Source: Beaufortia kweichowensis (taxonomy: Eukaryota > Chordata > Actinopteri > Cypriniformes > Gastromyzontidae). Taken from it: a DNA stretch of 64,000 bases. Where the stretch lies: positions 7,609,001 to 7,673,000 of the forward strand of contig CM032813.1 in the NCBI GenBank assembly GCA_019155185.1, written 5' to 3'. The translations under genes and the position numbers were made by a program. Below are positions 45,946 through 60,300 of the stretch, piece after piece. Position 1 is the stretch's first letter. Each line of letters opens with the position of its first letter. The notes under the pieces were generated by a model, which made no database searches, had not been told where the DNA came from, and saw only the letters and a program-made list of their open reading frames with translations.

Positions 45946-48744
45946 TTTTAGAGATAACTAAGAAGTAGATTTAAAATATGTTTCTGTTTTTATAGGTGGC
46001 CGTGTTTGGCCTCGGATCCTCTTGAGAAAGTAGGCCAGTATTTTATTAACCAAGTGTGTCCCACAAGACTTCTGATGTTCAGTACAGATGATTTTCAGAA
46101 CTGTGTTGGATTATATTTTTATTTAGAACATCGTCAGGAGAATTTCACTGCAACATGAGTGAGAAAGAGAAATATTGTTTTGGCCCAGATAGTGATAGTG
46201 TGACATGATAATATCCAGCACTGTGATGTGTTTGTGTTTATACCTAACTCCTTAAGGGAAATTCTCAAGCATTTCACTAATTAAGTAAGAAAATGTATAA
46301 AAGATAAATGCATTCAAATATGATACACAAGAAGAGAGATAGTAGACAGAGAAATAAAATGAACCAGACTGTCTCACTGAGGTGTCTGATGAGAGATGGT
46401 TGACCAGTTTTAATTGAGAAACCAAAAAGCAACGTATTGATTTTCTATCTGTTTTCCCCTCATGTATTTAACGGTGTCTACATGAAGCACACAGAGCCGC
46501 GTGGCTTCCGCTCATCAGTCACGCCTGTCCTCTGCGCTACAATTAGTGACAGTAAAATTGCACAGTGCTTAATAGTGACTTAATGAAGCCGAACGACTTG
46601 AGAGCTCAAACCTGCTAATCGTCCCTGTTACTCATGGGGGGCGGCTGGAGGTCCTGTCAACCGGAGTGACGTTCAACTCAGCTGTTTATGTTGTGTGAGA
46701 GCTCACGGTGCAAAATCACAGGCCCTTTTCTGGAAGAATAGCAATGAAGAGACCTGCAAATGGATTGTGGTTTGGTTGATTTTAAGGTTCCTGTTGGATC
46801 TCTCTATAGAGTCTGTATCTTAAGATTTCACGTCTCAGCGAGTACAAACTACACATTTCCATAGTTACCACAGCTCAGGGTGAAAAAAAAAAATTAAATT
46901 CAAAAGCTATATGTGTATTTTTTAAAATATATAAAAAACTGAGAATTGTGTGTCTGGTAGGCTATATACACAATGTTTATTATTCATTATCTGTTTCAAT
47001 TGAACTGAAGTCTTATTTGCATGATTATAAAGAGAGGTACACAAAATACTGTAACTTATCAATATCAGTTCAATCTAATAGAGTAGGAAGGGTGAAAGCC
47101 GCAAGACCCAATTAGCGATGCTGCCGTTCATATAATAAGACCATTTCCTCTGGGAAAACTAGAGCCATTATCACTGTGTAATTGTCTTTTATTTTTAGTG
47201 AGGAGGAACTTGGTTCTATGAAATAGCAAAAGCAGTTGTACTTACTGCAGGACACAGCTCTGATTCTTAGTGCATCTATCTGATTCGTGTGTATTTATCT
47301 ATCTGAATGTGCTAAATGTGACACATCACTTCATGCTTCATATGTTCCAGACAAGTTCCAGATGGTGTTGTGACGTTGCTGTGTTGTTTCACTTTTCACT
47401 GTTTGTTTGATCTTTTCACACCAGTGGAGTCATACATAAATAAGTAATAAATAAATAAATAAGGAGCATTTTGGTTTCTGTCTGATTGATGTATATTAGC
47501 CCTTAATTGCATTTCACTCTTTAAAGCTAGTCAAGACTGGAACCTCTGAGACCCAGACCAAGACTAGCAAGACTAGATCCTGTCATAGTTATTTACTTGC
47601 TTTTCGGCTAATGTTACCAAACACTCTTGTTGGTTTAGTTTAGTTTTTGCCTTGCTGCCCGGATTCTATTTATAGATTTATAGAAGTGTTAGCAAGCTTT
47701 TAAGCAAGGTTTTCCTGTTTTGTCCTGCTTCACGACAACCTAATGATGCATATGAAATACACAAATAGGATCTCTTTAATAAGTCAATCATTTTATTAAC
47801 TCAGTAATTTCTTTATCCTTTGCTGAACCTGCATGTCTGTTGAAGAAACATCTGAGACTAATTCTTTTTTGTCAATTTTTATTACCATCATCAATAACAT
47901 CTCAGATTTTAAGGTTACAAGTAGTAACACATGTTCTAAAATGACGTCTGTAAAATATTATTGTTTTTTACAATGTTTTCACCAAGATGATTCTCATTTT
48001 TTAGGTTAACCGTTTGGATTCATCAACACATCAAAGAGAAGAGCTGTATGACTCTTTTGGTTTCAAGCAGCTGTCGTTGCAGATTATTTACATGTCAAAG
48101 CCTTGTCCGATGGTCTCATCCACTCCACACAAACACATGCAGGTAGAGAAAAAGGTGACAGCTGAACGTGAAGATGCACAACTGTGTGTGAAAATAATGA
48201 TCACCCACGCTCATGGTCTCTCTTACTTCTTACAGCACATGCATGAAGAGCATCTATTGTGTGTGTAGTGTCTGCATGCATCACTCTAGTTGTGTGTCAC
48301 TGAGCATAAATCTGCTGTGTGTGTGTATGTGTGCACTGGTTGCTAGGCGAAATGTTCAACCAGAAACCATGAGCAATGCTGTTTTTTGGGGTTCTGAATA
48401 AATGTCTCTTCACATTGACAGCACACTTTGGCAGGATTTGCAGGTGTGTAGGAAAAGAGTTGCACTTCTTTTTGCACATTTTACATAAAGAAAATAAAAC
48501 CTTTTGCATACAAGAGAAAACTCTCTGATGTCAGATGCATAAATGTAAAATACAACTATTGTTCGGTGTTATAATGCTTTAACTGCTTTAGTATACCCAA
48601 ACTTTAGTACAATTTTTATCTTTATAAATGTTTAAGTGTATGTACAAATTAACACAAATCAAGATCTATAGAGAAAGATATATGAAGAAAGATCTGTAAA
48701 GAACCTACTTGCAAAGTGTTGGTAAAATTTCCTTCGGTGTATTT

Positions 48745-48850
48745 CAGAATCAGAATCAGAATCAGAATTCGCTTTATTTGCCAAGTGTGTGCAGACACAC
48801 AAGGAATTTGTTGTGTTTTTTAAGTGCTCATGGTACATACATACATATCA
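48745..48850. repeat. Teleost LINE 3'-end fragment
   Basis: cagaatcagaatcagaatca leads into gctttatttgccaagtgtgt and acacacaaggaatttgttgt. This is the common fish repeat 'agaatcagctttattggccaagt...acaaggaattt', normally the 3' terminus of a LINE-type element. Confidence 0.65.
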
Positions 48851-48890
48851 GACATGAGAACAGAAAACATTTAAATAGTAAGACTTAACA

Positions 48891-48944
48891 ATAAATAATA
48901 ATAGGTGTATAAATAATAATAGGTGTATAAATAATAATAGGTGT
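48891..48944. repeat. 18-bp tandem repeat, three copies
   Basis: Three head-to-tail copies of ataaataataataggtgt directly after the LINE-like tail. Confidence 0.85.
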
Positions 48945-49245
48945 AAGCGACAAACCGTGGCTGCCATTCGCAGCGCCATATTAGCCATATTTAAAGTAAA
49001 AGTGAAACGTTGTTTGCAACCTATTTTACTTTCCTAATCTGATGTATTTCTATGTGAAACTAGAAAAAAACAGAGCTAAAAGCCAGTGCCAAATCACATC
49101 AAAAAGTGTTCCAGTTCTAGTGACTGATGAACATGAAGAATGTTTTTAGTAGGCCACATGCAAAGTAGATCACCAACTTGATTTATGGGTCAGACATTGA
49201 AGGACAGAAGTAGAATCTGTCTGTCTGTCTTTCTCTCTGTCTGTT

Positions 49246-49367
<122 letters not shown>

Positions 49368-49380
49368 AGCTTCAGAACTC

Positions 49381-49619
49381 CATTACCCATCTCTCACCCA
49401 TAGATGCGCGTCTACAAGGGGGCGGAGCTTCAGAGCTCATGTGGAGGTGGTAAGAAAGCAGACAAGTGCGGACAAAATCCAACTGACAAATAGACGCCGC
49501 GATTTTCAATTGGGGGACCGTCGCGTATCATGGAATTATACGAGGAAACCCGGCCGGACGCGTTTATCCGCTGACCGCATCGACAGTGTTGTATTCCCGA
49601 CACGGTCCTTCTGAAGAAG
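49381..49619 (+). promoter_or_regulatory. Probable itpr1 promoter and untranslated exon 1
   Basis: A CpG-rich stretch with a GC box (gggggcggagc, 49418-49428) ends in a clean donor, gaagaag|gtaaag, at 49619/49620. The next exon begins at the acceptor at 51324 (gtctgcag) and holds the itpr1 ATG, so 49619 is the likely end of a noncoding first exon. The start of transcription is not resolvable by eye. Confidence 0.55.
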
Positions 49620-51346
49620 GTAAAGTTCAGGTGAACTCTTGCTGTTACAGTATTGTGAGAAGGGTCGTAGTACTGATGCATCCATCAGTGCTGTCAGAAC
49701 GGAAGTTTGTTACAGTGTATCATTGTATCATTCTGTTACGCGGTAACTGTAACCATTTCGGATCGTTCTAATGTATCAGTGGCGGGAAATACTGCTGGAC
49801 AGCAGACATCATTCGTGCTTGATCATTAATAATCAGTGTCATTCATCATACATATAGCCTATAGGGATGAATGATCTCTTTTTGGATTAAAGGTTAGGCA
49901 GTTTAATGATTGTCTCTATGGTTGGTGCTACTGACTAATTGTAATTTGCTGTTTATTTGCACCTGTCGAACTAAGCCTGACATTTTATGTAATTTTATCA
50001 ACGAGGAAGAGAAGGATGTTTCTACTATATATGTGTTTGTTAAACTTTCTGTGCACATACAGATGTAGTTTAACATACAGAAGAGTAATATAAGCCTGGC
50101 CTCCGTATTTAGCCCTCGCACAGTAAAATAATAGATCCCAGTGTGAGCGTTTCAGAAACAGCCCACATACATCTGTCATTGCAGATACATATTTACTTGT
50201 TTCTTTAACAGACATCATAGTCGTTATGTGGTGAAAGTTCGTAAGATTCCCAGCACCATGTATGCTGCAGCTGGACAGAAAATATACCTTCTTAAGAACA
50301 TCTCTTTTTGGCTAATGCACATAAGTGTTTAAATCACCAAATATTGACATCTGAGCTATCAGTGAAAACCTTTTGTAAAAAAACTTTTTCATGGGAAGGT
50401 TGACATTTGCATGTAATTGTCCTAATCTATTTGAAGTAAGTGAGATGTCTTTGTATTCGTGCCGGGAAAACAAACAAAAAATACTTCCAAACTGTGCAGG
50501 AACTCAGTTTAGATAAAGAGAGACGTTATCACAGCACTGACAACACTGTATTTGTCTGTATTCCTCTGATATATATATATATACAGTGTTGAAGGTCTGT
50601 GAACTGTTATTGATGCTCTTTGGTCCCATCTGTCTTTGACTCAAGTTGATCGACTTTTAGAGAAAAAGTGTTCAGCCACAACTGAATACATATGAAAGTG
50701 TCTGAGTCCACCTTTAGATTGTGCTAAATGCTGTAAATAATGTAATGCACATTGCTGTCACCCAGTTTAGCCTTTAGATCGCTACAGCAGGTTGAGGTTT
50801 GAATTCATCTTAGAGTTCGGTTTGTAAATCAATGGTCCTTTTGAGTTTGATCTTCTAATGAGTCTGAGATTTGATGATGAATCAGACTGATGTGGTTCTC
50901 AGTGTAATTGCATGGAAATAAGTGATCACTACAGAAAATGGGTTTGGAACAGGTCTCATTTCAGAGATGTGGATTTTAAATGTATAAATAAGATGAACAA
51001 TGAACAAAATCTGGCCATAATTAAGCTTTTCCCCTTTCTGATCATACAACAGTTGTATGTTCCAGAACGCTCCCCATCATCCATCCATAGTGCGAAAGAC
51101 CTTGAATTCCATGGTTATGCTAAAAACTAGGGCATCTCAAAATGGCAAATTCTCATTTTCTTGAATCCATCCCCATGGCCCTCATGGTCACACTCTATTA
51201 TTGTCCCACTAGCTGTTCCATGTCTGATGATAACCTACATTCTAAACTGTATAAATAATACATAGATGAATGCTTTTCATGCTGTTTTTATTCTGCCGTA
51301 ATCTATTTCGTACCTTGTCTGCAGGCACACCGCAAAGTGGAGCAAA

Positions 51347-54300
51347 ATGTCGGACAAAATGTCCAGTTTCCTCCACATCGGAGACATCTGCTCCCTGTAC
51401 GCAGAAGGGTCCACTAATGGATTTATTAGCACTTTGGGGTAAGATGACCTATCCTCAGCATCGTTTTATTTAGAGGAACATAATCAAAACACAAGAGGGA
51501 AAAAAGTGAGGGTGCGGCAAGTGTGAGTCGAGAAGAAGTGGGAACAATGGTTTGGCTGTGCTTTAGTATTCAGTGGCCATGTTTACACGAGATCACATTA
51601 ATGCAGATATCCTCACAATGCTCATAACACACTTCATCAATGGCTGTGAAATAATCTGATCTGATCTGAAAAACACATCCAGACTGTTACCTTGAGTTAC
51701 ACACATGGTTGTACACTTTTAACTGTCTGTATATTGCTAAAGAAGTGTTCCCTGATGGGGCCAAGTAAGATCCCGGCTCTCATGACCTTCCTCTGGAAAT
51801 AAGATTCTGTCTTTCGAATTGATCACACTCCGCCACATCCTGAAAATCTGCCTCCTTTTGCAATTTTTCAATGTCTACACACGCATTGCTGCGTCACGTC
51901 ACCCATCAATGTCAACAAAAGCATAAATGCAGTTTTAAAGTATAGAACATAGATCTCATTTTGCCTTGTAATCACTTTCTCTACTATTCTCCTCCATGCG
52001 CACATCCTCATGAACCACGGCTATATTTAGCCACACGCCGTGTAGTGTTTTTGTCTCCGTGCCACACAACGACCTCAGCGCGGATAAGATAATGAGCCAC
52101 CTGGTCTGCAGCTGGCCACAGAGAATCAGGGAGAACACAACCGGCTTGATGGCAACTGACAGGCCGGGATTTGTTTAACTGTGACCGTCGAGTACAAACA
52201 GACCAGACCAAAGTTACATTAGTCCCTGGAGAATGTGATGTGCTGTTGTCAGTTAGCATTTATTGTGAATGCATGTGTGCTGATTTCACATTACTGACTT
52301 TGCTGGTGGAGTCTTTAAAACAACATCTTACTGACTTTATGACTATAACTTTATAATGTTACTTTTAATGCAACGGCTCAATTTCGTTTGAACGTGCCTT
52401 TGATAAATGAATTCGGTGCATATTTTGATAAAAAATGAATCTATGTTGATTCTATGTGGATTGATTTAGACATTTGAACATGCTTAGTATTACCAGAAAT
52501 GCTATTTCGATTTAATTGAGTCCATGATGCCCAAAAAAGTGTTTAGACACAACCGAAGGGTATGACATCACTCTTACTTGAGTAGCTACATGTGGTTTAA
52601 CCACCAATTAGATTTTATTGGGTATTTTCTTTTAGAATGTTGAGGCGCTAATGTTGAGAATCATCATTTACTAATGATGATTTAATGGCCATTAAGCGCA
52701 CTACAGTAGTAATGTGTTTAAAAGTCTCGATGAGGTCTCAGTAGGTGGCTAATGCATGTACTCTTGTGGGCTTTACTGAAAGCAGTACAACATCCCCAAA
52801 GGCTTAAATGAGAGAAAGCGTATGGCAATTAATAATAATTATGGGTTCCCTCGATCCTGCTGTGTTATACCACACACATGTTCTGGCTTGAGATGTATAG
52901 TAATCATGATGAGAGGCAAATATTTTCATTGGAAGAGATCATTATAAATTTGACATTTGCTGTGTCAATACTGTGGCTTTAAGCAGATAAGCCAGAGACG
53001 CACATAGGACCATTGATGTGTTAACAGCCTTAGTTTCAGTTTAAAGTTCTAATTTCTCCTCTGTAATATTGTAACAGTTCTCATTAAAGAGAAAATGTAT
53101 TCTTCCATGCAGAGCAATACAGGACATTAATTGGCTAATTGAAATGCCTGTGTTAGAAAATAATGGAAATAGTTTTCGATTTTACTTTTACACATTTACC
53201 ACCTTCTACATTTCCTTTATTAAATATTTTATCTAGTTTCATCTAGGGGTGGGAGAAAAAAATCGATGCATCGATGCATCGGGATTCTTTCTCTAACGAT
53301 TCTGAATCGATTCTCAAAGATTCAGAATCGATTCTATGTCAGAACTTGTTCATCCTGAATATAACTTTGTTAAAATAAAAGCAATAAAATTAAACTTCAA
53401 GATGGGAATACTGTCAAAGAGATTCTAACTATAAACAAAAAGCATAAAAACTCTTTATTTATTTAAAATGCAAATTTATGATATTTGCAAAAAAATTATA
53501 TGAAGAATCGTTTTGGAATCGGATCGTGAGTCCCAGAATCGGATCGGATCGCGTAGTACCTGAAGATTCCCACCCCTAGTTTCATCATGCTTTCAGCTAT
53601 AATAATGTAGATAATAAAAATCAGTTAAATCAGTTCTGCAAAATTGTGATGTTTCCTTCCACAATCTGCACAGAAAAACAGCGTGTGATTGTGTGTGGGC
53701 TCTTATATAAATAAGAAATCCTGACTTTGATTCTTGGTTCTTATCTCTACAGTCTCGTGGATGACCGCTGTGTGGTTCAGCCGGAATCCGGGGACCTCAA
53801 CAACCCTCCCAAAAAGTTTCGAGGTAAACCTGATTTAAATCTGTTACTTTGTTACTTATTTAAAGATTTGATTGCTTGTTAGATTGCTTTTCGCTGACCC
53901 TTGAGGTGTGTTTGATCTGATTCACCAAAATTAATATTTGATTTGATAATTCTTATGTGAGCATGAATTGTATTTTGGTGTACGTGACTGTCACAGAAAT
54001 CTAACCATATTGATATGTAAAGCTCAGGGACTGCTCTCACAACAGCCTTTCACGTTAAACCTTGTGTTTTCTCTGGCTCTTTTATCAGTTGATGTATTGT
54101 TTAACCATCATCTGACCGAATGTGTCCAAGGTCTCGGTTTCCTCTATTATTATACTATTGTAAACTAGATCATTCCATTATAACTAGTGAAGGTTGTAGG
54201 TTCAAGTGCCACAAGGATTGATCTTTAAACCCTTACATTCATTATTGAGCAAGACAATCAACCCTAGGATGCTCCAGATGGACTGTCCTTGTAATACAAG

Positions 54301-57300
54301 GTCTGTAAATTGATTTGCATTTGCAAATAAAAGAGGTTTTAGTGACATTGAAAGCATTTTCCTGTTCTAATGTATAAGCAGAAGAGCGCTGACATAAGAT
54401 TGTCACTATTATACATTGATTTTTTTTGCATTGTAAATTAAGTATTAGCATTGTAAATAAATGAGATGTGTCAAGTGGTAAAGTTAACTGTCATTGGCAG
54501 CTGTTTGACGTGTTGGTCGTGCCGGCAAAGGTTTTGAATGTAAAGTGCTTTTTCTCTCTTCCTCTCAGATACATGTGTATGAGGATCATTTTGACATTCT
54601 CGTCTGTGCAATAATCATTTTAAAAACACACTTTTCTGTTTTTCGTACTTTATTGTCATGGTAAACATACCTTTAATTTTAACTGGACGTATTTGGTTTT
54701 CTCTCTGAGCTTTAAAATTAAATCCTGTTTACAGTAGTTATCGGCTTGACTCTGTTCTCTGCGTTTCCATCAAACCCAATATATTTTTGTGTATGGATTT
54801 TTTGTTTGCTGTCTTGTATCTTTTGTATTCAATGTTTCCTGAAGGCTTAGTGTTATTGTACTTTGCAAAAGCCGCTCTTAGTCCAAGTGTCAATCACAGG
54901 AAAACTGTGGTTACTTATCAGAGAACATGGCAGACATGGTTCTTTGTCAGTTTTTTTTTGATAGAGAGATGTTGTGTTTGTTAAGGGTTTGATGCACAAA
55001 GCTGAGGGGCAAAGACATCTCAAAGTGAGACTGATGGAGTGAGATCTAGAAATATCATATAAAAAATAATCTGAAAAGGTGCCTTTGACAAACACAAACT
55101 TAAAAATTAAAAATGCTTAACAATTTGTGTCCCATTCACGATTGTACAGAACACACAGATCAATGTGTAAAAGGCAGAGTAAAATAAACTATGTTCACTT
55201 ACTAAAGTTAGATCAGAATAAATGAGTGCATACTAGATGGAGAAAGTCTTTTTTAAGGTTGATACTTCATACTCTAAAAAAAGGAATTTTCTTTCAACTG
55301 TACTCCACCCTTCTCTTCTTTCACACTTTTGTCATCTCTCAGCTAAAGACAATCTGTCTGATTTGTCCTCTGCTGCTTGTGTTTTGGCCTGAGCTTATTC
55401 AGAATGACTTCAGTCTGTCCTCACATATATTTTTGCTGTAATAAAGTTCTTACTTTATTTTATTTTGGGCCACAGTTACATGATCCACAGGATATGATCC
55501 AAGTAGTGCTATATATCTTAAGATCAATTATTTTGTTGTGCGCATATATGGAAATTATACTTACTTAAATGTTAAAAAGCAAGTACAAGTACTCAAGGTC
55601 ATGTTTGCTGTGGTCATAGTTTATTCGTCTGAACTGTTGCCGATGAACGCAGCAGATGGCTGTCACATTATAACTGACACCACATGCAAATATTATGGAA
55701 AGAACCTGTTTTATTACAGACTTTAACCGCTCTGTAAATAGAATAGTCAGCTATAAACACTAAGTTGTTATGCTTAAAAAATACAAATACCTGATCCACA
55801 TCCACAATTGCATTATGGGAAGTGCCTGTTAATATTGCGTTCGTATAAGATTTCATGTTTTTTTTGTTTGTTATTTAAGATGTCTAAATTCTCTCATTTA
55901 CGCAAATGTGGCAGTCGCCATATACTAAATAGTAAATAAGTGTAAGTGTGCTGGATATTACCCACAGTCTAAAGTAACAGATCTGATTTTATCCCTTGCA
56001 AAAAGACAGCGTGAAGTGTATTTACACATCAGGCTTTGCAGATACTTTGTCATTGGATCTCTGAATGACGTGTTTTAAGAGTGGTTTTGAAATAGATCCA
56101 GAAACGAGGACAATGTATGTCTTGTATTATGGTGATTGCAAGGCTGGCGTCTTTACACACCACTGAAAAAATTTTTTTTTGTTTACTTCCTGTTAGTGCA
56201 GGTCGACAGGATGCATGAAAGATATATTACTAAATGCTGAAACTGTAACATAAACTTAGATTAATAAATGCTGTAAAAGTAAGTTAATGCTTTTTGTTAG
56301 GTAATGTGAACTAATGCATTAACTTAATGTTAACAAATACAATCTTGTGAAAATTGTTATCGATTATATAGATGAGAATAGATTTTTTTGTGTTAACCCT
56401 AATTCACACAGTTATATGTGTAAATTGTTTCTTTTTAAATGTTAATAATCTATATAGCCTCACTCTCAAAGCTGATTGGTCAACACAATGAGATAATGCT
56501 TTGCTTCCAGTATGGACTTCTGGAGTTTGACATCATTTCTTTAGTTTGTGTCTTTGTGGCTGTAAACCTCTAATTTGACTAGATGTGATGAATAGTACAG
56601 TAAAGAAGAAATGCCAGATTTTTTTATTCAATGACAACCTTAAAATATGAACTTGCACATGTGAGTACTTCTGCTTTTTTCATTTAAATTGAAATGGGTG
56701 CTGTATTGCTATACTGTGATGCATTGTGTTGTAAGTTAAACATTTGTGCTTTACTGAGATAAAAATGAAGCATTTCTCTGCTCTTTTGCTCTAGTATCTC
56801 AGTGGCGGTGACATACACCTGTGTGAGTGCTAAATCTTCAGATCACTGATGGTATTAATAGCGCACTTAAGCTGGTTTAAAGGCCTGGTTTCCAGAAAGC
56901 TTTAGGATACCATGTTTACCCTTCCGTTCTAAACCTGGGTCAGGGCCAAAAGGTTTTTGATTTGGGAGGTTCAGGTTGTTTATAAGTAAAACAAAAAAAA
57001 TTATGCACAACAAACAGATCTGCACAATTTAGCAGAACCACAGAAAGACACATCTGCTTGTTGTAATGTGGGAATTGATAACATGGTCAGATAAGACAAA
57101 AATATGTTTAGTTAGTTGATGCTGTAACTGTTGTACAGACTGTATTGTTTGTGTGTGTGATAACTTCCTCTCGCGTTCAGTTTGACCTATCATTACCCCT
57201 CAGCCTTATCAACCTACATCTCTCTTCCTCATTCTTCTCACTGTCCCATTTTCTCCTCGCATCCTTCTCTACTAATTTTTTTCCTCACCTCGGATGGTTT

Positions 57301-60300
57301 CTCTCCACCCCTCGTTCACTGGCCACTAACACGACTGTTGGCCGGGTTTCTCAGTGCGCTCTGCGGACGAAGTGCTATTTTTACCTGTCACACTTAATCG
57401 TGTTCCCCTCCCCTCGCTGGTACTTTTAACTTCCTTCTACCGGTCCTCAGGTAGCCCGTCAATTTACTGGTTCTTAAAGGGACAGAGCATTATTTACTCT
57501 CCTTCACTCCTTCATTTCCCTGTTGTATGATTCCAAGACATTTTATGTAAAAGTGGTAACAGGGTTTTTTTTTTTATTGCTGGGGTGTTTTGTGATGCCT
57601 GTTACTGACCCAAATCAAAAGAGCCCTCTGTCCTCATGATATTATGGTCTTTAGATATGAGTTTTCTGCATGTATGAGTCATGTGCCGTGTTGTCTTTCC
57701 TTTCAGACTGCTTGTTTAAGCTGTGTCCCATGAACAGATACTCGGCCCAAAAACAGTTCTGGAAGGCGGCGAAGCCGGGAGGAAACAGCACCACAGACAC
57801 AGTGCTGCTCAACAAACTGCATGTGAGTCAAACTATTACATTTACACGTTCTGTTTTAGAGATGGTGGTTTGAGGGCTATTAAATCTTAGTTGCAAAGAC
57901 ACAAAAGCTTAAAAAAGTAGTGTGTTTTAGTTGCCCAAAAATTTTGCGTTGTGTTTTGGCAAAATGAAAATGAAACAGTCCTGGGGTTTTCACATAACAT
58001 CGCATACAATGTGTGGAATATTTTGCTTTATTAATAATAATAATAATACGTTTATTTTTTTTTAAATTCCCACAGATCAAGTAAAATTCTTCTACATAAC
58101 TTTAAATGTACTTAATAATGTCAATTAATATTTTTATGGCAAATCAGGAGCATTTAAGTTCCACTGATTTAATCTGTATATTTTCTTACTTTTAAACCTG
58201 CCTGTTTTTCAGCACGCTGCTGATTTAGAGAAGAAACAGAACGAATCAGAAAACCGCAAGCTGCTTGGAACAGTGATACAGTACGGAAACGTTATTCAGG
58301 TAGGGCAGCCAGCTGGCAGACTGAAAACAGAGGGATCTCTTTGTGGCCAATACATTTGGCAGAATAAAAAAATCTATTGTTCAGTGTTATTTTAGTGGCC
58401 ACGACATGACAAGGCTACCTTTATTAGTGTTTTGCATAATTTATTTCACAAATAACAGTTTTACCTGACCTCACACATGACCTCAGTAATAAGGTTTTGC
58501 ATGAATACTCTGACAGTAAATAATAAAAATATATCTTGGGACTAACAATCATAGATGTTTTTTGGTTCTTATGTTTTACATTCCACAGTTGTTACATTTA
58601 AAAAGCAATAAGTACCTCACGGTAAATAAACGGTTGCCTGCATTGTTGGAGAAGAACGCCATGCGTGTGACGTTGGATTCGGCTGGAAACGAAGGCTCGT
58701 GGTTCTACATACAACCCTTTTACAAACTCCGCTCATTAGGAGACAGTGTAAGTGGAAAAAATTGTTCAGTATTATTCATATTTATAATAATTAACATTAT
58801 TTTCATAATAATATATAAAAGCAATGTCATTCTGTATACATCAAGTATATAATGTAGTTGCAGCTGAAAAGGTGTGTGTGTTTCCACACCACCTGTGTGA
58901 TTCGGTCCAAAGCACACATTCGTATTCAAGCGGGTGCGATTTCTTGGTATGCCCCCAAGTTACCGAAACCGCTTTCAGATCAACCAAGCGAATCAAAGTC
59001 CGTGGTCAAACGGACTCATAATTCTCTAAAGTGAAAACGGCAAGAGTTTTGACATGAGCTGAGCTGTAGCTGTAGGAAATGATGTGATCTGAAGCAGAAA
59101 CGGGCTAAGAGCGGTCACCGTTTGCACATGTTCCTGCATCTGTTAGTGAAGGAGACTTCTGGTTTGCGATGGGGTCGTAGGGTGTCATCCGCTGTGAATC
59201 TCTGGGGTCTTTCTGACTGATACATGATGTACAGTCTCATATCAGTGAATTCCCCTGATAATGCTTAAAAATGGCTTCGTAGGAGAGCTTCTCTGACACA
59301 AAGCTTTTGTTGAAGGCCCCAGCAATGCTTTGAGTTTCACCTTACCTATAAAGAACTGCAAAACCGAGGCGTTTCAGGAGAATCTAGAGCCTTGAGATTT
59401 GACTGTGTATATCAATAAATGCTTATTTTAATATCTGTTATAGCATATGTGGTATAAATATAATATTGTATCTCATAGGCATCTTAGGCTTATCATCAGA
59501 TACTGGGTTATACAATGCAGAAACATATCTGTCCATAGAAGAGGTACCGAAAGTCGTGGGCTGAATTTCTGTACCAGTTGTCTATGGATTTGTTTTTTAA
59601 CCCCTAACAGATTTCTGATACTCACAGCTGAGCTCGCACGACTCGAGCTCTACGGCTTTCCTCTTAGTCATGCATGGACTAATGCCAATAGCCAATGCTT
59701 TTCAGTGCAATGTAAACCATGTTGTGATAAAATGTTACTGCTTCTGCCGTATCTCTTTTTTATTAGTTATGCTTTTTAAGGCAATCATCACCATTAAAAT
59801 GACTTACATGTTTGCTCTTTGAATTGCGATGAAAGTAATCACCAATTTACTATGGTCTCACTACAGTAAGCATAGTTTAACCCTGATATTTGGAGTAAAA
59901 CTATGGTAATACAAATCAGTAGTTAATCTAAATTTTGATCTTTTTTTTAGGTTGTGATTGGTGATAAAGTAGTTTTGAATCCTGTGAATGCCGGACAGCC
60001 TCTCCACGCCAGCAGCCATCAGCTGGTGGACAATCCTGGATGCAATGAGGTTCATCTGAATTTAATTCAGTTCAAAACAGTTTTTTTGTTGATATACAAG
60101 ATGTGTGTGTGTGTATAAGATTTTGTCTTAATAGCTTTGTAAATGCTGAATTCTTCTGAATCAGCATTAGCTGTCTAAAGCTGAAATTACTGTTGATACA
60201 GTAAGAAATGTTTAAAGAGAGAGCAAGAGTTTTATGCTTCTGGTGAATTATTTTAAGTTACTTTCTTTGTAAATATTTCTTGGTAAATTGTAGTATACTG

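Noticed and set aside
57145..57429. 94-aa open frame in an itpr1 intron
   Set aside because: Pyrimidine-rich intronic DNA; itpr1 exon order is complete without it and no homologue is recognised.
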